The notes under the pieces: model-generated
The model's database searches: none
What the model saw: only the letters and a program-made list of their open reading frames with translations
Told to the model about the DNA's origin: nothing
Part shown: positions 61,412 through 64,000 of the stretch, one piece after another
Layout: each line of letters starts with the position of its first letter
Position numbering within the stretch: the first letter of the stretch is position 1
Origin: an uncultured Phycisphaerales bacterium
Lineage (GTDB): Bacteria; Planctomycetota; Phycisphaerae; Phycisphaerales; UBA1924
DNA: 64,000 nucleotides
Reading direction: 5' to 3'
NCBI GenBank assembly: GCA_937995595.1
Contig: CALKJW010000011.1
Coordinates: 62,001 to 126,000 of the forward strand
Translations under genes and position numbers: made by a program

Positions 61412-62944
61412 TCACACCTTCAACGCCGCGGCGGCCTTGGCCTCGACGGTCGGGCCGTGCTGCGAAGCGGCCTGCATCATCGCCGCGGCGTCGATGCCGA
61501 GGTGCTTGGCGACGCGCGTGCCGTAGTCGGGGTCGGCGCGGAAGAAGTGGCAGAGTTGCCGCAACTGCACTTCCTTGCGTGCCTGACCGAGGCCGCCGGC
61601 GATGCGCCGTGTGAGGCGGTCCTTCTGACCGTCATCGAAGAGGCGGTAGAGGTTGCCCGGCTGGGTGTAGTCGTCGTGGTCGACGGTGGAGTCGAAGCGG
61701 TCGACGATGGTCTCGCCGAGTTTCCACGCCGGGTCGGCGTAGGCGGGGTCGGGCTTGGGCGCGCCGGGGATGCTGTTGGGCCAGTAGTTGGGCGCCGAAC
61801 CGTACTCGCCGAGGGTGGACTGCCCGTCGCGGATGTAGTTCATCACCGGGCAGCGCGGCTTGTTCACCGGCACCTGGTGGTGGTTGACCCCGAGGCGGTG
61901 CAGGTGGGTATCGGCGTAGGACATCAGCCGCGCCTGCAGCATCTTGTCGGGCGAGGGGCCGATGCCGGGGACGAGCGCGCTGGGCTTGAAGGCGGCCTGC
62001 TCGACCTCGGCGAAGTAGTTCTCGGGGTTGCGGTTGAGTTCCATCTCGCCGACCTCGATGAGCGGGAACTCCTTGTGCGGCCAGACCTTCGTCAGGTCGA
62101 ACGGGTTCCAGCGGAAGGCGTCGGCCTGCTGCTGGGTCATGATCTGCACGCAGACGCGCCACCTTGGGAACTCGCCGCGCCTGATCGCCTCGAACAGGTC
62201 GCGCTGGTGGCTTTCGCGGTCGGCGCCGATGACCTTCGCGGCCTCGTCGTCGGTCATGTTCCGGATGCCCTGCCTGCACTTGAAGTGGAACTTGCACCAG
62301 ACGCGTTCGCCTTTGGCGTTGACGAGCGAGTAGGTGTGGCTGCCGAAGCCGTGCATGTGGCGGTACGAGGCGGGGATGCCGCGGTCGGAGAACAGGATCG
62401 TGACCTGGTGCAGGCTCTCGGGGCAGAGCGACCAGAAGTCCCACTGCATGTCCATGTCGCGGAGGTTGGTCTGCGGGTGGCGCTTCTGGGTGTGGATGAA
62501 CATCTGGAACTTGTACGGATCGCGCACGAAGAACACGGGCGTGTTGTTGCCGACCATGTCCCAGTTGCCCCCGTCGGTGTAGAACTTGACGGCGAAGCCG
62601 CGGACGTCGCGCTCGGCGTCGGCCGCGCCGCGCTCGCCGGCGACGGTGGAGAAGCGCAGGAACAGGTCGGTCTTCTTGCCGACCTTGCTGAAGATCGAGG
62701 CGCGCGTGTACTTCGTGATGTCGTTGGTGACGGTGAAGGTGCCGTAGGCGCCGCTGCCCTTGGCGTGGACGACGCGTTCGGGGATGCGCTCGCGGTTGAA
62801 GTGCTGCATCTGCTCGAGCAGCGCGACGTCCTGCATCAGGACCGGGCCGCGCGGCCCGGCGGTGAGCGCCTGCTGCACGCCGATGGGCGCGCCGTTGGCG
62901 GTGGTGAGGACGGGGCACTTCTCGCCGTTGCTGCCGGTGTTCAT
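61412..62944 (-). CDS. katA: Catalase (heme, small-subunit clade)
   Basis: Decomposes hydrogen peroxide. The 510-residue product has [19 protein letters not shown] with the distal His, [35 protein letters not shown] with the distal Asn region, and the proximal heme ligand Tyr in [14 protein letters not shown]. It matches the clade-3 type in length. It diverges from an OxyR-type regulator across about 90 bp. The promoter is strong (TTGACG, 17 nt, TATCGT) and AAAGGAG lies 6 nt before the ATG. Confidence 0.96.
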   Translation of the reverse strand: MNTGSNGEKCPVLTTANGAPIGVQQALTAGPRGPVLMQDVALLEQMQHFNRERIPERVVHAKGSGAYGTFTVTNDITKYTRASIFSKVGKKTDLFLRFSTVAGERGAADAERDVRGFAVKFYTDGGNWDMVGNNTPVFFVRDPYKFQMFIHTQKRHPQTNLRDMDMQWDFWSLCPESLHQVTILFSDRGIPASYRHMHGFGSHTYSLVNAKGERVWCKFHFKCRQGIRNMTDDEAAKVIGADRESHQRDLFEAIRRGEFPRWRVCVQIMTQQQADAFRWNPFDLTKVWPHKEFPLIEVGEMELNRNPENYFAEVEQAAFKPSALVPGIGPSPDKMLQARLMSYADTHLHRLGVNHHQVPVNKPRCPVMNYIRDGQSTLGEYGSAPNYWPNSIPGAPKPDPAYADPAWKLGETIVDRFDSTVDHDDYTQPGNLYRLFDDGQKDRLTRRIAGGLGQARKEVQLRQLCHFFRADPDYGTRVAKHLGIDAAAMMQAASQHGPTVEAKAAAALKV

Positions 62945-62968
62945 GGTGACTCCTTTCGATGTTTGGGC

Positions 62969-62997
62969 ACGATACCGAGTCGGCCCATACGCGTCAA
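62969..62997 (-). promoter_or_regulatory. Promoter of the catalase gene
   Basis: Minus strand TTGACG, 17-nt spacer, TATCGT; leader of about 20 nt with AAAGGAG. Its -35 box lies 24 bp from the oxyR -10 box. Confidence 0.65.
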
Positions 62998-63017
62998 AGA
63001 CGTTTGAACACGGTCAG

Positions 63018-63036
63018 CCATAGGATGTGTCTATGG
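63018..63036. promoter_or_regulatory. OxyR-type operator on the oxyR start
   Basis: Perfect inverted repeat CCATAG-N7-CTATGG, containing ATAG-N7-CTAT, the half-operator form known for OxyR. It covers the -10 box (63021-63026) and the ATG (63033) of the regulator gene, so bound OxyR would block its own transcription. Confidence 0.65.
63021..63026 (+). promoter_or_regulatory. -10-like box 6 nt before oxyR
   Basis: TAGGAT, 6 nt before the ATG at 63033; inside the palindrome at 63018-63036. Confidence 0.45.
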
Positions 63037-63926
63037 AACTGCACCAACTGCGGTACTTCGTCGCCGCGGCCGAGACGCTGAGCGTGACCCGCGCCGCGGA
63101 ACGCTGCCGTGTGGCCCAGCCCTCGCTGAGCCAGCAGATCGCCCGGCTGGAGCGGTCGATCGGCGCGAGGTTGTTCGACCGGCTGGGGCGCGGCATCGCG
63201 CTGACCGACGCGGGGCGCGCGCTCCTGCCGCGGGCCAGACGCATCCTCGCCGAGGTGCGCGACGCCGAGGCCAACGTGCAGCGCGAGGCGGAAGAGGGCT
63301 CGGGCGGCGCGGCGGCGGTGGCGGTGGGCGCGATCCCGACGGTCGCGCCGTACGTCCTGCCCGCGGCGATCAAGGCGCTCCGCGCCGATCACCCCGAGTG
63401 CGAGCCGACGATCCGCGAGGCGTTGACGCGGGACCTCGTCGAACTGGTGCTGGAGAACCAACTCGACTGCGCGATCACGAGCACGCCGATCGACGACGAC
63501 CGGCTCAACGTGCAGGTGCTGGCGCACGAGGAACTGGTCGTGGCGATGCCCGCCTCGCACGCGCTGGCTGGGCGCGCGCAGATCGGCTGGGCCGATCTGC
63601 GCACCGAGCCGGTGGTCACGCTCGACGAGATGCACTGTCTGGGCAGGCAGATTCAGGGGTTCTGCTCCGTGCGTTCCTCCGCGTCGCGGGTCGTGTGCCG
63701 CACCACGCAACTGGCGACGATCTTCGAACTGGTCGCGCTGGGGCTGGGCGTGTCGATCGTGCCGGAGATGGCCGCGCGTCACCACGGCACGCGGCGGTGG
63801 CGCTACGCGCACCTGAGCCAGCACAAGCCGATCAGGCAGATCGCGATGGTGTGGCGGGGCGACCGGCAGCGACCGCGGCTGTCGCTCGCGCTCGCGGAGA
63901 TCGTGGCGCGCGGCCTGGCGAAGTGA
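63033..63926 (+). CDS. oxyR: OxyR-type LysR regulator
   Basis: Peroxide-responsive transcription factor of 297 residues. N-terminal winged helix-turn-helix (LHQLRYFVAAAETLSVTRAAERC), then a periplasmic-binding-type effector domain. The redox motif HCLGRQIQGFC has Cys202 and Cys211, spaced like Cys199/Cys208 of Escherichia OxyR, so a disulfide switch is expected. Divergent from catalase, its probable target. An ATAG-N7-CTAT palindrome lies on its own -10 box and start codon. The GTG at 63027 is an alternative start; the ATG at 63033 fits the box spacing. Confidence 0.92.
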   Translation: MELHQLRYFVAAAETLSVTRAAERCRVAQPSLSQQIARLERSIGARLFDRLGRGIALTDAGRALLPRARRILAEVRDAEANVQREAEEGSGGAAAVAVGAIPTVAPYVLPAAIKALRADHPECEPTIREALTRDLVELVLENQLDCAITSTPIDDDRLNVQVLAHEELVVAMPASHALAGRAQIGWADLRTEPVVTLDEMHCLGRQIQGFCSVRSSASRVVCRTTQLATIFELVALGLGVSIVPEMAARHHGTRRWRYAHLSQHKPIRQIAMVWRGDRQRPRLSLALAEIVARGLAK

Positions 63927-64000
63927 TCGCGGCCGCGGCGACGGGTGCGCTTGTCAGGAGTCTGCGTGCGGGCGCGGCGGCGCGGGGGCGCAGCCGGGGC
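63927..64000. other. GC-rich end of the window
   Basis: 74 bases after the oxyR stop. No terminator or gene start is visible. Confidence 0.6.

Overview
The window is a GC-rich chromosomal segment from a bacterium that most resembles the Phycisphaerae (Planctomycetota). The best clue is two secreted proteins (3567-5708 and 37517-39562) that end in the same short module: an Asp/Asn-rich calcium loop, two FLxxWFAG-type helices and a terminal Gly-Cys. This is the GC-type dockerin-like anchor known from Phycisphaerales. Also consistent with that group are several short membrane proteins carrying a CxxC...CPECG zinc ribbon, a PknK-like kinase, GC-biased codons that create very long antisense shadow ORFs, and a mosaic of convergent and divergent genes with few long operons. 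Most genes are chromosomal housekeeping genes. I see no integrase, transposase, phage gene, CRISPR array, rRNA or tRNA.

Layout. 1-3422: rpsO and pnp, each followed by a good intrinsic terminator, then a cold-shock protein with a long leader. 3567-5708: a secreted dockerin protein. 5802-8909 (minus): fumarylacetoacetase, a conserved unknown protein and inorganic pyrophosphatase. 9003-11559: pgi and prfA. 11734-18585: metF (minus), a minimal pqiA/MCE pair, pyrC, and a transsulfuration pair (cystathionine beta-synthase and a gamma-family enzyme). 18596-24261: a zinc-ribbon membrane protein, a GNAT, an SDR, an M1 peptidase and enolase. 24407-29403: phoU, a kinase/STAND-ATPase/TPR protein and two related lipoproteins. 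29416-32882 (minus): cysteine desulfurase-like, gcvT and panC. 32976-37283: pyrG with a long N-terminal extension, rlmN carrying in-frame palindromic inserts, and an enoyl-CoA hydratase. 37517-40896 (minus): a dockerin-bearing sugar dehydrogenase-like protein and two small membrane proteins. 41101-46606: a three-gene glycosyltransferase cluster, then a frameshifted membrane gene. 47897-53924 (minus): citrate synthase, another zinc-ribbon protein, and a tightly overlapping ABC ATPase / ABC-2 permease / GldG-like set. 54090-61223: a PAS-GAF-receiver protein, ligA, a CYTH protein and an orphan topoisomerase VI B subunit. 61412-63926: catalase diverging from an OxyR-type regulator.

Expression signals fall into two classes. 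Sixteen genes have a TANNNT -10-like hexamer only 5-7 nt before the start codon and no room for a Shine-Dalgarno site, which predicts leaderless mRNAs. A second set (including pnp, both dockerin genes, eno, gcvT, citrate synthase, catalase and the topoisomerase gene) has purine-rich Shine-Dalgarno sites. Three intrinsic terminators share the tail motif GTCGTTTYGGC.

Cooperating genes: catalase and OxyR share a divergent control region with a perfect ATAG-N7-CTAT operator on the oxyR start. The transsulfuration pair and metF suggest local sulfur/methionine metabolism. The glycosyltransferases probably build one surface glycan. The ABC/GldG set is one transporter. The kinase and its two lipoproteins are the most interesting uncharacterised neighbourhood.
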